This document shows positions 36,006 to 45,388 of a stretch of 64,000 bases of DNA, in pieces (the stretch's first letter is position 1; the number at the start of each line of letters is the position of its first letter). The translations under genes were made by a program, and so were the position numbers. The notes under the pieces were generated by a model. That model saw only the letters and a list, made by a program, of their open reading frames with translations. It was not told where the DNA came from and ran no database searches. The DNA is from Flavobacteriaceae bacterium PS02336 (lineage in GTDB: Bacteria > Bacteroidota > Bacteroidia > Flavobacteriales > Flavobacteriaceae), in contig JASCOF010000009.1 in the NCBI GenBank assembly GCA_029960065.1, positions 124,001 to 188,000 of the forward strand, in the 5' to 3' direction.

Positions 36006-37433
36006 TTACACTTTATAAAATTGTTCCCACTCTTTAAGTGGCGGTGGTCCGACAAGAAGTTCATTTGCGTTTTTACTACTTGTGATGATTTTATTCTTTC
36101 TATCAAAAACAATCTTTTCACCAGTCCATTGTGCTAAAACTCCAAGGCAGAAAACCTGGCTTAAAGGCCCTGCAATCTCAAAAGGAGAACGTGTTTTTTC
36201 TTCTCCTTTACATGCTTTTAGAAAATTTGCAAAATGATTGGATGTACTTTCTGGAACAAAAGGTAGACGCGAAGCCATTTCTTTTGCTTTTTCTTCTGGA
36301 ATAATTGACAAAGTACTTCCGTGTGAACCGCCCTTAAAAGTCAAATCTTTACTATAAATAATTTTACCCGGATTTAGTTTGGCTGGTAAAACGGCACCAT
36401 TACTTGGTGGTGGAATATTGGGATCTAATCCCTGTTCTCCATAACCAGAAGGTATTGGCGGAAGATTATCAACACCATCGTACCATTTTATTTCGACTGG
36501 CGGTTTCGTATCTCTTTTTGGGAATTTAAATGAGAGTGTAGTCGACATTGGAAAGAAAAAATCATTGTGTCCCTCTAACTTCATAGGATTTACTTCGTAA
36601 GGAAGTCCAAGATCTAAAAACTGATGAGCCGTATCTAAAATATGTGCTCCCCAATCTCCTAAAGCTCCCATTCCAAAATCAAACCAGCATCGCCATTGAC
36701 CGTTTACAAATTCTTTATTAAATTGATGTCCGTAAGTCTGCATCTGCCAAATATTCCAATCTAAAGTACTTGGTATAGGTTCAGCAGGTGGAAACGAAGT
36801 AATTTTAGGATCCCATCCGTGCCAGCGTCTAGGCGAATTCATATGCGCGGTAATGGCAGTTACGTCTTTTATAATTCCTGCTTCTGTCCAAGCTTTAAAC
36901 TGAAAATAATTAGTTTCAGAATGTCCTTGATTTCCCATTTGAGTTACGACTTTTGGATGTTTTTTTGCCGCTTTCATCATCAATTCCACTTCATTGAAAG
37001 TACGTGCCATTGGTTTTTCCACATAAACATGTTTTCCAAGGTTAATTGCCATCATTGTAATGGGAAAATGAGAAAAATCAGGAGTACCAATGCAGACTGC
37101 TTCTATTTGGTTTCCCATTTTATCAAACATTTGTCTGAAATCCTTAAATCGAGGCACATTAGGAAACTGTTTCAATATATCTAAAGTTTGAGGCGCTTCC
37201 ATATCCACATCGCACAGCGCTACGATATTTGCCAATCCTGTACTATAGAGTTCACGAATTATATCTGCACCCCGATTACCAATTCCGACACAGGCAAGAT
37301 TTACTTTGTCGGCAGTTTTTCCTTTAAATTTTAATTCACTTGAAAACAAAAAGCTTGGTACTGCTGTTGCGGCCGCAGTTGCTAATAAAGTATGCGCTAA
37401 AAATTTTCTTCGTGAATAATTGTTGTTTGACAT
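36006..37433 (-). CDS. Tat-exported Gfo/Idh/MocA-family oxidoreductase
   Basis: This 475-residue protein has a twin-arginine signal (Y-S-R-R-K-F-L-A, then an Ala-rich core to about residue 32). The Rossmann motif is V-G-I-G-N-R-G-A-D, the cofactor/catalytic motif is V-E-K-P-M-A-R-T-F (standard E-K-P), and Q-M-G-N-Q-G-H precedes the C-terminal domain with W-G-A-H-I-L-D-T-A-H. It is the first gene of the operon and longer than the usual 330-400 residues. It probably works as a sugar 3-dehydrogenase or partner reductase. It lies 33 bp before apbE. Confidence 0.9.
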   Translation of the reverse strand: MSNNNYSRRKFLAHTLLATAAATAVPSFLFSSELKFKGKTADKVNLACVGIGNRGADIIRELYSTGLANIVALCDVDMEAPQTLDILKQFPNVPRFKDFRQMFDKMGNQIEAVCIGTPDFSHFPITMMAINLGKHVYVEKPMARTFNEVELMMKAAKKHPKVVTQMGNQGHSETNYFQFKAWTEAGIIKDVTAITAHMNSPRRWHGWDPKITSFPPAEPIPSTLDWNIWQMQTYGHQFNKEFVNGQWRCWFDFGMGALGDWGAHILDTAHQFLDLGLPYEVNPMKLEGHNDFFFPMSTTLSFKFPKRDTKPPVEIKWYDGVDNLPPIPSGYGEQGLDPNIPPPSNGAVLPAKLNPGKIIYSKDLTFKGGSHGSTLSIIPEEKAKEMASRLPFVPESTSNHFANFLKACKGEEKTRSPFEIAGPLSQVFCLGVLAQWTGEKIVFDRKNKIITSSKNANELLVGPPPLKEWEQFYKV

Positions 37434-37848
37434 ATTATATAGTTTTTTAGATAGTTCGATAAAGGGATATGATTTTTTAAATAATCAGAACTTCGACATC
37501 TGCTGAAGCACCTTATAGATATATACTTAATGGAAAAACAATCTTGAAAAAATTCTTTGAGAAAATGTTTTTATAAGATTGTAAGAAAGTTCACTATTCA
37601 AAGAACAATATTATTATTGAATTTAAAAATACAAATCGTGTCAATTTTTAAACTTTTTGATTCATATAGGGGCTGAATCTGTCTGCAGTGCACATAGCTA
37701 CAATAAAAAATGAATCTGGCTAACTTGAACCTGATGAATAAAATGAGCAAAAATTATGAAACTTAATTATAAATTTATCTAAACTTTTGGGTGCAGTCTA
37801 AAATTAAATTAGGGCTTTTTTTGTACAATCCGTAATAGAAATAAAAAA
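37434..37848. other. 415-bp intergenic region
   Basis: The region holds the promoter side of the oxidoreductase operon and the 3' side of the Crp-like gene. No terminator hairpin, repeat or convincing reading frame was found. Confidence 0.4.
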
Positions 37849-38421
37849 TCAAACTTTAGACTTCAATCGGCTCAAAGTTTCCTGTGAAATATTAATATAA
37901 GAAGCTACAATTTTATTAGGAAGCCGTTTTACAATTGCGGGGTTAATTTTTAAAAGCTGATTGTATCTTTCTAAAGCATCCATAGTCGTAAACGACATTA
38001 ATCTATTCGCATTATTTACATACGCTTTTTCTAAATAATTGCTGTAAAATTCACGCCATTGCGGAATAAGCTTCATTAAATAATTAAAATCTTCATGCGT
38101 AATGGTTAGCAGTTCAGATTTTTCAATTACCTGAATATTTTCCTGTGAAGGTTTTTTAGTTATAAAACTGACCAAAGCAGTCGCAAACTGATTTTCAAAA
38201 GCAATATACCGTGTCACATCTTTTCCTTCTTCATTAATAAAAAAGATTCGCACACAGCCTTTTCCAACAAAAAAAGTCTGCTGGCTTATTTGGCCTTGGG
38301 CAAGCAACAATTCATTTTTAGTTTTCTTTATAGGTTTAAAATAAGAGAGAATCGTACTTAAATCTTCATCAGAAACTTCGATGTTTTTCTTAATATAACT
38401 GCTGAGCTGTTCGTAAATCAT
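37849..38421 (-). CDS. Crp/Fnr-family regulator
   Basis: This 190-residue protein has an N-terminal cyclic-nucleotide-binding-like beta roll (about 20-130, with F-F-V-G-K-G-C-V-R) and a short C-terminal helix-turn-helix (I-V-A-S-Y-I-N-I-S-Q-E-T-L-S-R-L-K) that ends a few residues later. No Cys cluster for iron-sulfur sensing is present. It is second in a tight two-gene unit with ribB, 3 bp apart. The ligand and targets are unknown. Confidence 0.9.
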   Translation of the reverse strand: MIYEQLSSYIKKNIEVSDEDLSTILSYFKPIKKTKNELLLAQGQISQQTFFVGKGCVRIFFINEEGKDVTRYIAFENQFATALVSFITKKPSQENIQVIEKSELLTITHEDFNYLMKLIPQWREFYSNYLEKAYVNNANRLMSFTTMDALERYNQLLKINPAIVKRLPNKIVASYINISQETLSRLKSKV

Positions 38422-38424
38422 TTT

Positions 38425-39087
38425 TTAGTTATAATCTCTTACGAATGTACGGTAATAGATAATATCTTCTATCGATAAAACAATCAAATCGTGCTGGTGT
38501 GCAAAACTAACGATTTGGTCCAGTTTTGCCATTGTTCCATCTTCGTTCATTAATTCGCAAAGAACTGCTTCTGGTTTTAAACCAGCCAATTTCATTAAAT
38601 CGACACTTCCCTCCGTATGTCCATTTCGTTCGAGAACACCATTATCTTTTGCTCGTAATGGAAAAATATGTCCAGGTTTTGCTAAGTCTTCAGGTCTTGC
38701 GTTTGAAGCGATCGCAGTCTTAATTGTAGTAATTCGATCAAAAGCAGACACTCCGGTTGTAACGCCATTTTTGGCTTCAATAGTTATGGTAAAAGGTGTT
38801 TGAAAACTGCTTGTGTTTTCTTTTACCATATATGGAAGTTCCAGCATATCAGCCTTTTCATTGGTTAAACAAAGACAGATAATCCCACTGCATTCACGTA
38901 TCATTAGAGCCATGTCAGAAACATTCATGTGTTCGGCAGCAAAAATCAGATCGCCTTCATTTTCTCGGTTTTCGTCATCGATCAGCAGAATTCCCTTTCT
39001 ATTTTTCAGTTGTTCTAAAGCATTTTCAACACGTTCTTGGCTCGTAACTCCAAATTGCACTAACGGACTTATTTCTGTACTTATCAT
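38425..39087 (-). CDS. ribB: 3,4-dihydroxy-2-butanone 4-phosphate synthase
   Basis: This 220-residue monofunctional protein shows D-D-E-N-R-E-N-E-G-D near residues 37-46 (metal/substrate loop), C-S-G-I-I-C, A-F-D-R-I-T-T-I, P-G-H-I-F-P-L-R and R-N-G-H-T-E-G-S-V-D-L. It converts ribulose 5-phosphate to the four-carbon riboflavin precursor. It lacks the GTP cyclohydrolase II half found in RibBA fusions. No FMN riboswitch was recognised upstream. It is first in an operon with the Crp-like regulator. Confidence 0.95.
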   Translation of the reverse strand: MISTEISPLVQFGVTSQERVENALEQLKNRKGILLIDDENRENEGDLIFAAEHMNVSDMALMIRECSGIICLCLTNEKADMLELPYMVKENTSSFQTPFTITIEAKNGVTTGVSAFDRITTIKTAIASNARPEDLAKPGHIFPLRAKDNGVLERNGHTEGSVDLMKLAGLKPEAVLCELMNEDGTMAKLDQIVSFAHQHDLIVLSIEDIIYYRTFVRDYN

Positions 39088-39276
39088 TATATCTATTTTA
39101 AAACTTTAAATAATCGGATTCCAAATGTACAGTTGTCTAGAATGCAAAAGTTTGATATAAGTCAATAAATCAGGTATTCTTTTTTAGCGTTAATTTAATT
39201 TAATTTAATTCTCATAATATGTTAATTTAGTGCCCAGAAATTATCATCCAAAACAAATAAATACCTGCAGTACAAA

Positions 39277-40878
39277 ATGGAAAATATCTCAGTAATTATA
39301 ATGTTACTCTTTGGCGTAGCTTTTCTTAGTTTAGTAAGTAAAAGATATAATTTTCCAATTCCCATAGTATTGGTTCTCTGCGGCGTCATTATTAGTGTAA
39401 TTCCTGGACTTCCCGTTATTGCATTAAGCCCAGAAGTTGTTTTTATTATTTTTTTGCCGCCACTTTTGTATCACGCTGCGTGGCACACAAGCTGGTCCGA
39501 TTTTAAGCAATCGATTCGCCCGATAACTTTGGCTGCTGTTGGATTGGTTTTTTTTACGACAGGATTAGTTGCTGTTGTGGCGCACTGGCTGATTGATGAT
39601 ATTTCTTGGCCGTTAGCCTTTTTACTAGGTGCCATTGTTTCGCCCCCAGATGCCGTTTCTGCAACAGCTATTACGAAAGGTTTAGGCCTAAATCCAAGAT
39701 TGATTGCCATTCTCGAAGGAGAAAGTTTAGTTAATGATGCCAGCGGTCTTGTGGCTTATAAATATGCATTAACAGCTATTACAGCAGGAAATTTCGTTTT
39801 GTGGGAAGCAGGGCTCAACTTTGTTTTAATGTCAATTCTTGGTATCGCAATAGGTTTAGCTATTGGATTTATAATGTATTATATCCATAAAAGATTTGTC
39901 TGCGATGATATTATCGAGGTAACACTTACTTTGTTAACACCCTTTTCAGCCTACCTTTTGGCAGAGCATTTTCATGGTTCGGGAGTTTTAGCTGTGGTAA
40001 CTACAGGACTTTTTTTGGCAGCGAGATCGGGAACTATTTTCTCTCATGAAAGCCGAATAATGACCAATACAATCTGGGATGTTTTAAATAATATTTTGAA
40101 TGGTTTAATCTTCATTTTAATTGGACTGCAGTTAAGACAAATTATGGAAGGAATTAATAGCTATTCTGGAACCTCCTTATTTATCTGGGGAGCGGTAATT
40201 AGTGTGGTAGTAATTCTCGTTCGTTTTTTGTGGGTTGTTCCCGCTACAATGCTCCCTAGAATGATTAGTAAACGAATACGCCAAAAAGAAGAGTTTGATT
40301 ACCGCAATATGATTGTTTTCGGCTGGTCAGGAATGCGTGGTGTGGTTTCTATGGCAGCTGCTTTGGCGCTTCCTTTAATGCTGAATAAAACAGAAGAATT
40401 CCCGCTTCGTAACCTGATTATTTATTTGGTTTTTTGTGTGATATTGTCCACTTTGGTTATTCAAGGACTTACGCTTCCGTGGCTTATTAAAAAGCTGAAA
40501 ATCGAACGTTATTCTATTTTAGCTGAAGAATATGGTATTCGTAATACGATTGTTTCAGAAACCATTGCTCATATCGAAGATAATTTCTCTTTATTGGATG
40601 ATGAATTGCTGCACAATATTAAAAGCAAATATGAAGTGAAATTTAACCGACTACAAAAGACAGAGCTTCCGGCTAATTTTTTTGGAAATGGAAAAGTGTT
40701 AGGAGGACAAATATTTAATGAATTTACCAGAGTTCAGATTGATCTTTTAAATGTTGAACGCAGTAAGCTGGAAGCCATGCATAAAAAAGGATCTGTAAAC
40801 GAAGAAATTTTTAGAAAAATAGAAAAGGAACTAGATCTTGAAGAAACTCGTTTATGGATGGAAATGTATGAGGAATAA
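39277..40878 (+). CDS. Na+/H+ antiporter (CPA1/NhaP type)
   Basis: This 533-residue protein has about 12 hydrophobic helices in the first 410 residues. Helix motifs include P-P-L-L-Y-H-A-A-W, G-A-I-V-S-P-P-D-A-V-S-A-T-A and E-G-E-S-L-V-N-D-A-S-G, where the N-D pair is the ion-binding site of electroneutral exchangers, and later G-W-S-G-M-R-G-V-V-S-M-A-A. A cytoplasmic C-terminal tail of about 120 residues is rich in charged helices. It exchanges Na+ (or K+) for H+ across the inner membrane. It is monocistronic and ends near a strong terminator. Confidence 0.93.
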   Translation: MENISVIIMLLFGVAFLSLVSKRYNFPIPIVLVLCGVIISVIPGLPVIALSPEVVFIIFLPPLLYHAAWHTSWSDFKQSIRPITLAAVGLVFFTTGLVAVVAHWLIDDISWPLAFLLGAIVSPPDAVSATAITKGLGLNPRLIAILEGESLVNDASGLVAYKYALTAITAGNFVLWEAGLNFVLMSILGIAIGLAIGFIMYYIHKRFVCDDIIEVTLTLLTPFSAYLLAEHFHGSGVLAVVTTGLFLAARSGTIFSHESRIMTNTIWDVLNNILNGLIFILIGLQLRQIMEGINSYSGTSLFIWGAVISVVVILVRFLWVVPATMLPRMISKRIRQKEEFDYRNMIVFGWSGMRGVVSMAAALALPLMLNKTEEFPLRNLIIYLVFCVILSTLVIQGLTLPWLIKKLKIERYSILAEEYGIRNTIVSETIAHIEDNFSLLDDELLHNIKSKYEVKFNRLQKTELPANFFGNGKVLGGQIFNEFTRVQIDLLNVERSKLEAMHKKGSVNEEIFRKIEKELDLEETRLWMEMYEE

Positions 40879-40942
40879 TTGTGAATGGTGAGTTGTTAAT
40901 TGTTAATTGTCAATTGAAAAAACACAAGAAAACTTTATTGAG

Positions 40943-40980
40943 CTTTGTCAAAGTTTAAAACTTTGACAAAGTTTTTTTTT
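40943..40980. terminator. Terminator between convergent antiporter and MutS-like genes
   Basis: CTTTGTCAAAG (40943-40953) and CTTTGACAAAG (40961-40971) form a perfect 11-bp stem with a T run on the plus side. Confidence 0.8.
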
Positions 40981-41015
40981 AAACCATCAACTATCAACCA
41001 CAAACCATCAACAAT

Positions 41016-42788
41016 TTAAATAACCCCCATTTTCTGCATCAAAAATGTAGCGCTTTTGTTTTTACAGATACCATTTCTTAGTTTGTAATCAAAATGTAAT
41101 TCGTTGTTTTGAATTTCTGCTTCAAAACATTGATTCGTTAAAATATCAGGATATTCATTTGTGGTAAGACAAACCTCAATGTCATGCGTTGCAATGGCTC
41201 CGATTGCTTTTTTAGAAATTATTTTTTTCACCACTTCAATCGTTCCATTTCTTTTATCGTCAGAATTCGTTCCTCGTAAAATTTCATCTAATAAAACAAA
41301 AGCGGGTTTGTTTTCAAGTTCATCCATGATCTGTTTTAAACGTTTAATTTCAGCAAAAAAGTAAGATTCACTATCCGATAAAGAATCAGATAAACGCATT
41401 GAAACTAATACTGGCAAAGGATGTACTTTAGCTTCTGAAGCACAAACAACAGAACCAATTCCGCTAAGAACCATATTGATTCCCAAGCTTCTTAAAAAGG
41501 TACTTTTTCCTGACATATTTGAACCGGTCAAAATCACGAAAGAAAGCGGATAAAAATTAGTATCATTTCCAATTCTTGTAACAGGATTTAAAAGTGGATG
41601 ACTAAGGTTTTTAAATTCAATTTTATATTCGGAATTGATTTCAGGGAAAACAAAATCGGAATTATTATAAGCTAAATTGGCAAGACTGTTCAAAGCTTCA
41701 ATTTCTCCAATAATAGAAACCCAATGATCAATTTCAGAGGAATAATTTTCTTTCCATTTTAAAAGTGCTTTTAAAACATGCAGGTTAAATAAGAATGTTC
41801 CGTTGAATAGGGTTGCTGTTACAAAATTACTGATGGTATCCATTCTTGAAAATAATTCTGAAAGCTGTTTCAAATGCTGGCTTGCTTTGGCATTCTTAAA
41901 AACAAGCTGTTCTTGTAATCGAAGTAGTTTTTTGGACTGGAAATTTTCATTTTCAATTTTCTCAATCAGTAAACTATATTGTTTTATAATTTTATCTACA
42001 TTATCTGCTTTTGCAATTTCAGATTGAATTCTTTTTACAGCTCTTCCTAAAACAATTAGATTGGCAATAAAAATATAAGTCAGATAGGAAAGAATTATGG
42101 TTTTAGAAGTAATAAAATAGGCTGCCAAAAATCCAAAAAACAAGGTTGGCAATATAAATGAAAGTGCATTTAATACTTTAGGCAGAGAATTATTTTTAAA
42201 AGAAGCCCAATAATTAATTGCTTCATAAGATTTCTTAGAATCTTGACTCATAATCCCTAAAGCCTGAAATTCCTGCCTCCATTCTAATTTATCTTTTAAT
42301 TCGTTAACAGCTTCTTGATTTTCCAAAATTTCAGATTGAGGAAGTGTATGCAGTAAAAGATCAGCAAGCGTTTTTTTTCCGACAAATGTCGCCGTTCGAT
42401 TTAGATTTTGAAACAAAGAATGTTCGCCAAAAATGTCCAAATCATAAGCATAAGGATGATGAAAATCGATAAATTCTACTCCATTTTCAAAAGGTTTGTT
42501 TTCTCTTTTTAAGAAAATAATTTCGTTTCGATTAATTTTTAGAAGCGTATCAGCAAGCAGTTTCTGAAACGATAATCGCGAATGTATTTTCATTAAAAAA
42601 ATAAAACCAGCAAAAGATAAAACAGCTAGAATGACATAAAGTATTTTGTCTGTTTTAATGTAATTGAACATAAAAAACAATAAAAGAAAAATACTTAACA
42701 ACCTTAAAAGGCTTATGCTGTTATATTTTTTGTTGGTTTTATGATATAGTTCCGAATAAATCTCGATTTTGTCCTGATATGCTTTCAT
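41016..42788 (-). CDS. Membrane-anchored MutS-family ATPase
   Basis: This 590-residue protein has four hydrophobic segments (about 29-45, 50-66, 207-225, 230-247), then MutS core helices and the MutS V ATPase domain: Walker A T-G-S-N-M-S-G-K-S-T (421-430), Walker B F-V-L-L-D-E-I-L-R-G-T-N-S-D-D and the His of A-T-H-D. It lacks the mismatch-recognition domain of MutS and the Smr domain of MutS2. Such MutS-related membrane proteins are common in Bacteroidota, but their role is not established. A minus-strand -7 element TATATTTG (complement of 42809-42816) lies about 20 bp before the start. Confidence 0.85.
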   Translation of the reverse strand: MKAYQDKIEIYSELYHKTNKKYNSISLLRLLSIFLLLFFMFNYIKTDKILYVILAVLSFAGFIFLMKIHSRLSFQKLLADTLLKINRNEIIFLKRENKPFENGVEFIDFHHPYAYDLDIFGEHSLFQNLNRTATFVGKKTLADLLLHTLPQSEILENQEAVNELKDKLEWRQEFQALGIMSQDSKKSYEAINYWASFKNNSLPKVLNALSFILPTLFFGFLAAYFITSKTIILSYLTYIFIANLIVLGRAVKRIQSEIAKADNVDKIIKQYSLLIEKIENENFQSKKLLRLQEQLVFKNAKASQHLKQLSELFSRMDTISNFVTATLFNGTFLFNLHVLKALLKWKENYSSEIDHWVSIIGEIEALNSLANLAYNNSDFVFPEINSEYKIEFKNLSHPLLNPVTRIGNDTNFYPLSFVILTGSNMSGKSTFLRSLGINMVLSGIGSVVCASEAKVHPLPVLVSMRLSDSLSDSESYFFAEIKRLKQIMDELENKPAFVLLDEILRGTNSDDKRNGTIEVVKKIISKKAIGAIATHDIEVCLTTNEYPDILTNQCFEAEIQNNELHFDYKLRNGICKNKSATFLMQKMGVI

Positions 42789-42850
42789 TATATTATTTTA
42801 CTGAAATACAAATATAGTTTTTAAGAGACAAAATGAGTACATATTCAGTT

Positions 42851-43684
42851 TTAATCTTCGTGCATAATTAATACAGGAATAGAAACTTCTTTAGATATTT
42901 TTTTACTGAAACTAGAATCGAAAAGACTTTCAAAGAACGATCTTTTATGCGTAATTGTAGTTAAGATATCGATGTCTTTGTAGAGAATAAAATCAGTTAT
43001 AGTATCTTTTACATCGTCACTTGGCAGAACCAAAAACTCTACATTTTCGTTTGCAAACTCTTTTTCCCATTCTTTTATGGTGGCGTCAGAGACATCAGAA
43101 TTAGAAGTTCTTACGTATAAACTTTTGACTTTTGCATCTGTTTTTTTTGCGATTTTCAAGATTTTTTTCAATTCTTTTTTATCTTTTTCACGGTAACGTG
43201 TTGTAAAACCAATTGTTTTTACTTTTTTAAATTTAGCATCAACTGGCACACACAAAACAGGAACTTCAACTCCAGAAATAACAGAACTGGTATTAGAACC
43301 CGTAAAGAATTTTGTCCAGTCAGAAACGCCGCTTGTTCCCATGATTACAAAATCAATTTGGTCCTCTTCGACTGCATTTTTAAGATTATAAATAAGATCA
43401 CCGTCCATTAAGCGGTGTTTAATAACAATATCATCTAATTTTCGTTCAGCGGCAATAGTGCGTAATTTTGGAATTTCATCTTTGAACATTTCAAATTTTG
43501 CTAATTCAATAGAAGTGTATATTGAAGCATAATTCTCTGGAAAGAACTGGCTGTCATAAACGGGAATCTCAAATGTATGAAGCAAGATCAATTCGGCTTT
43601 TACAACTTTGGCAAATTCTAAAGCATGGACAAATGCATTTGTAGCAGCATCAGAGAAATCGGTAGGGAATAATATCTTTTTCAT
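42851..43684 (-). CDS. Universal stress protein, tandem UspA domains
   Basis: This 277-residue protein starts from the Met in M-K-K-I-L-F-P-T-D-F-S at 43,684. The frame extends 15 codons further, but those overlap the promoter. The first UspA domain (about 1-150) ends with a nucleotide-loop-like M-G-T-S-G-V-S-D-W-T-K-F-F-T-G-S-N-T, close to the G-x(2)-G-x(9)-G-S ATP signature. The second domain (about 150-277) is more diverged (T-I-T-H-K-R-S-F-F-E-S-L-F-D-S-S). It is a cytoplasmic stress-response protein of unclear biochemical function and a single-gene unit. Confidence 0.9.
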   Translation of the reverse strand: MKKILFPTDFSDAATNAFVHALEFAKVVKAELILLHTFEIPVYDSQFFPENYASIYTSIELAKFEMFKDEIPKLRTIAAERKLDDIVIKHRLMDGDLIYNLKNAVEEDQIDFVIMGTSGVSDWTKFFTGSNTSSVISGVEVPVLCVPVDAKFKKVKTIGFTTRYREKDKKELKKILKIAKKTDAKVKSLYVRTSNSDVSDATIKEWEKEFANENVEFLVLPSDDVKDTITDFILYKDIDILTTITHKRSFFESLFDSSFSKKISKEVSIPVLIMHED

Positions 43685-43710
43685 TTTATTGAGGATTAAG
43701 GTTTGTCTCT

Positions 43711-43739
43711 CAAATTTACTCAATCTCACAGTAAAACAA
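43711..43739 (-). promoter_or_regulatory. Promoter of the universal stress protein gene
   Basis: On the minus strand a -7 TAAATTTG (complement of 43711-43718) and a -33 TTG (complement of 43737-43739) are 18 bp apart. It lies 26 bp before the start chosen at 43,684, which excludes the longer start at 43,729. Confidence 0.6.
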
Positions 43740-43853
43740 CCTGATAATTATCAGTATTTTAACACTTAATAATTTGTTAATATATATTAATTTTATGTTT
43801 TGAAGAAGAATTTCAAACCTAACTTGGACCGAAACAATTTCTGCCTTTTTTTG

Positions 43854-43861
43854 TACCTTTG
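43854..43861 (+). promoter_or_regulatory. -7 element immediately before mnmE
   Basis: TACCTTTG matches TAnnTTTG and ends 4 bp before the mnmE ATG. Transcription would start within a few bases of the start codon, giving a leaderless or near-leaderless message. No good -33 match is seen at the expected distance. Confidence 0.5.
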
Positions 43862-43865
43862 CCGC

Positions 43866-45266
43866 ATGATAAATCAAGATTCTATAGTTGCTTTAGCTAC
43901 ACCATCAGGAGCTGGAGCTATCGCCATAATTCGAATTTCGGGAGCCGAGGCCATTACAATTGGTAATTCGGTTTTTAAATCTATAAAAAATAAGGATTTA
44001 ACGAAACAGAAAACACATACACTACATCTAGGACACATTATTGACGAAAACAAAACCCTTGACGAAGTTTTGGTTTCTGTATTTAAAGGCCCAAATTCTT
44101 ATACGGGTGAAGATACAATCGAAATTTCGTGTCACGGATCTACTTATATCCAACAGCAGATTATTCAATTATTGCTTCGAAAAGGCTGCAGGATGGCAGA
44201 CGCAGGTGAATTTACACTTCGCGCTTTTTTAAACGGAAAGTTAGATTTATCACAGGCAGAAGCAGTTGCCGATTTAATTTCTTCCGATAATGAGGCCTCA
44301 CACCAAATTGCCATGCAGCAAATGCGAGGTGGATTTAGTAATGAAATTGCAAAACTTCGTGAAGAGCTTTTAAATTTTGCTTCATTAATTGAATTGGAAT
44401 TGGATTTTGCAGAAGAAGATGTAGAATTTGCTGATAGAACTCAATTTCATGAATTGCTGAACAGAATCGAGTTTGTTTTGAAACGTTTAATTGATTCTTT
44501 TGCGGTTGGAAATGTAATTAAAAATGGAATTCCTGTTGCGATTGTTGGTGAACCAAATGTTGGTAAATCAACTCTATTAAATGCTTTATTAAATGAAGAA
44601 AGAGCTATTGTTTCGGATATTGCAGGAACAACGCGTGATACCATTGAAGATGAATTGGTAATTGGCGGCATCGGATTTAGATTTATTGATACCGCAGGAA
44701 TTCGTGATACCAAAGATGTTGTAGAAAGCATCGGAATCAAAAAAACTTTTGAAAAAATAGAGCAGGCACAAGTTGTAATTTATTTATTTGACGGCTTAAA
44801 ATTTCAAACTTCAAGCTCTGACTTTGTTTCTGAAATTGAGCAGATCAAAAATAAATACCCGCTTAAACCACTTCTTATTGTTGTCAATAAAAAAGATATT
44901 TTATCGGCTGAAGAAGTACAAAATATCACCAGTAAATTGGAGAATCTGAATGCAAAACTGTTATTAATTTCTGCGAAAGAAAAAATAGGCGTTGAGGATT
45001 TAAAAAATGAACTGCTTTCGTTTGTGAACACAGGAGCGCTTCGAAACAATGAAACAATTGTGACCAATACAAGACATTACGATTCTTTATTAAAAGCTTT
45101 GGATGAAATTCAGAAAGTAAAATTCGGTTTAGAATCCGGTCTTTCAAGCGATTTAATGGCGCTTGATATTCGTGAGGCTTTATACCAATTTGGGCTTATT
45201 ACAGGCCAAGTCTCTAATGACGAATTATTGGGTAATATTTTTGCTAATTTCTGTATTGGCAAATAG
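43866..45266 (+). CDS. mnmE: tRNA modification GTPase MnmE (TrmE)
   Basis: This 466-residue protein starts from the ATG at 43,866 (M-I-N-Q-D-S-I-V-A-L-A-T). The frame extends to a TTG at 43,800, but the promoter lies in between. It has an N-terminal tetrahydrofolate-binding domain, a helical domain and a central G domain with G-E-P-N-V-G-K-S-T, the K-loop region and D-I-A-G-T-T-R-D, D-T-A-G and N-K-K-D. The C-terminal C-I-G-K contains the conserved Cys. With MnmG it installs the xm5U34 modification on tRNA. It is the last core gene before the integrated element and ends at a strong terminator. Confidence 0.97.
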   Translation: MINQDSIVALATPSGAGAIAIIRISGAEAITIGNSVFKSIKNKDLTKQKTHTLHLGHIIDENKTLDEVLVSVFKGPNSYTGEDTIEISCHGSTYIQQQIIQLLLRKGCRMADAGEFTLRAFLNGKLDLSQAEAVADLISSDNEASHQIAMQQMRGGFSNEIAKLREELLNFASLIELELDFAEEDVEFADRTQFHELLNRIEFVLKRLIDSFAVGNVIKNGIPVAIVGEPNVGKSTLLNALLNEERAIVSDIAGTTRDTIEDELVIGGIGFRFIDTAGIRDTKDVVESIGIKKTFEKIEQAQVVIYLFDGLKFQTSSSDFVSEIEQIKNKYPLKPLLIVVNKKDILSAEEVQNITSKLENLNAKLLLISAKEKIGVEDLKNELLSFVNTGALRNNETIVTNTRHYDSLLKALDEIQKVKFGLESGLSSDLMALDIREALYQFGLITGQVSNDELLGNIFANFCIGK

Positions 45267-45299
45267 AGCAAACAAAATAAAGCAAAACAAAAATAAATA

Positions 45300-45340
45300 A
45301 ACGAGTTAAAGTATTGATAAACAATATTTTAACTCGTTTT
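45300..45340 (+). terminator. Intrinsic terminator of mnmE
   Basis: AACGAGTTAAAGTATTG and CAATATTTTAACTCGTT form a 17-bp stem with one G-T pair and a T run. It marks the likely boundary between core chromosome and integrated element. Confidence 0.88.
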
Positions 45341-45355
45341 TTAATTACTTTTCCT

Positions 45356-45388
45356 TTTGGATATTAAGCGATGTTTTGATTAAATTTG
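45356..45388 (+). promoter_or_regulatory. Promoter of the excisionase-like/integrase operon
   Basis: A -33 TTTG (45356-45359) and a -7 TAAATTTG (45381-45388) are separated by 21 bp. The start point should be near 45,393, inside the GTACCTC repeats. Confidence 0.6.

Noticed and set aside
39088..39276. FMN riboswitch upstream of ribB
   Set aside because: I looked for the conserved RFN-element segments on the minus strand and did not see them.
43800..43865. Upstream TTG start for mnmE
   Set aside because: The added codons contain the TACCTTTG promoter element; MnmE proteins start at the M-I-N-x-D-S-I-V-A equivalent.
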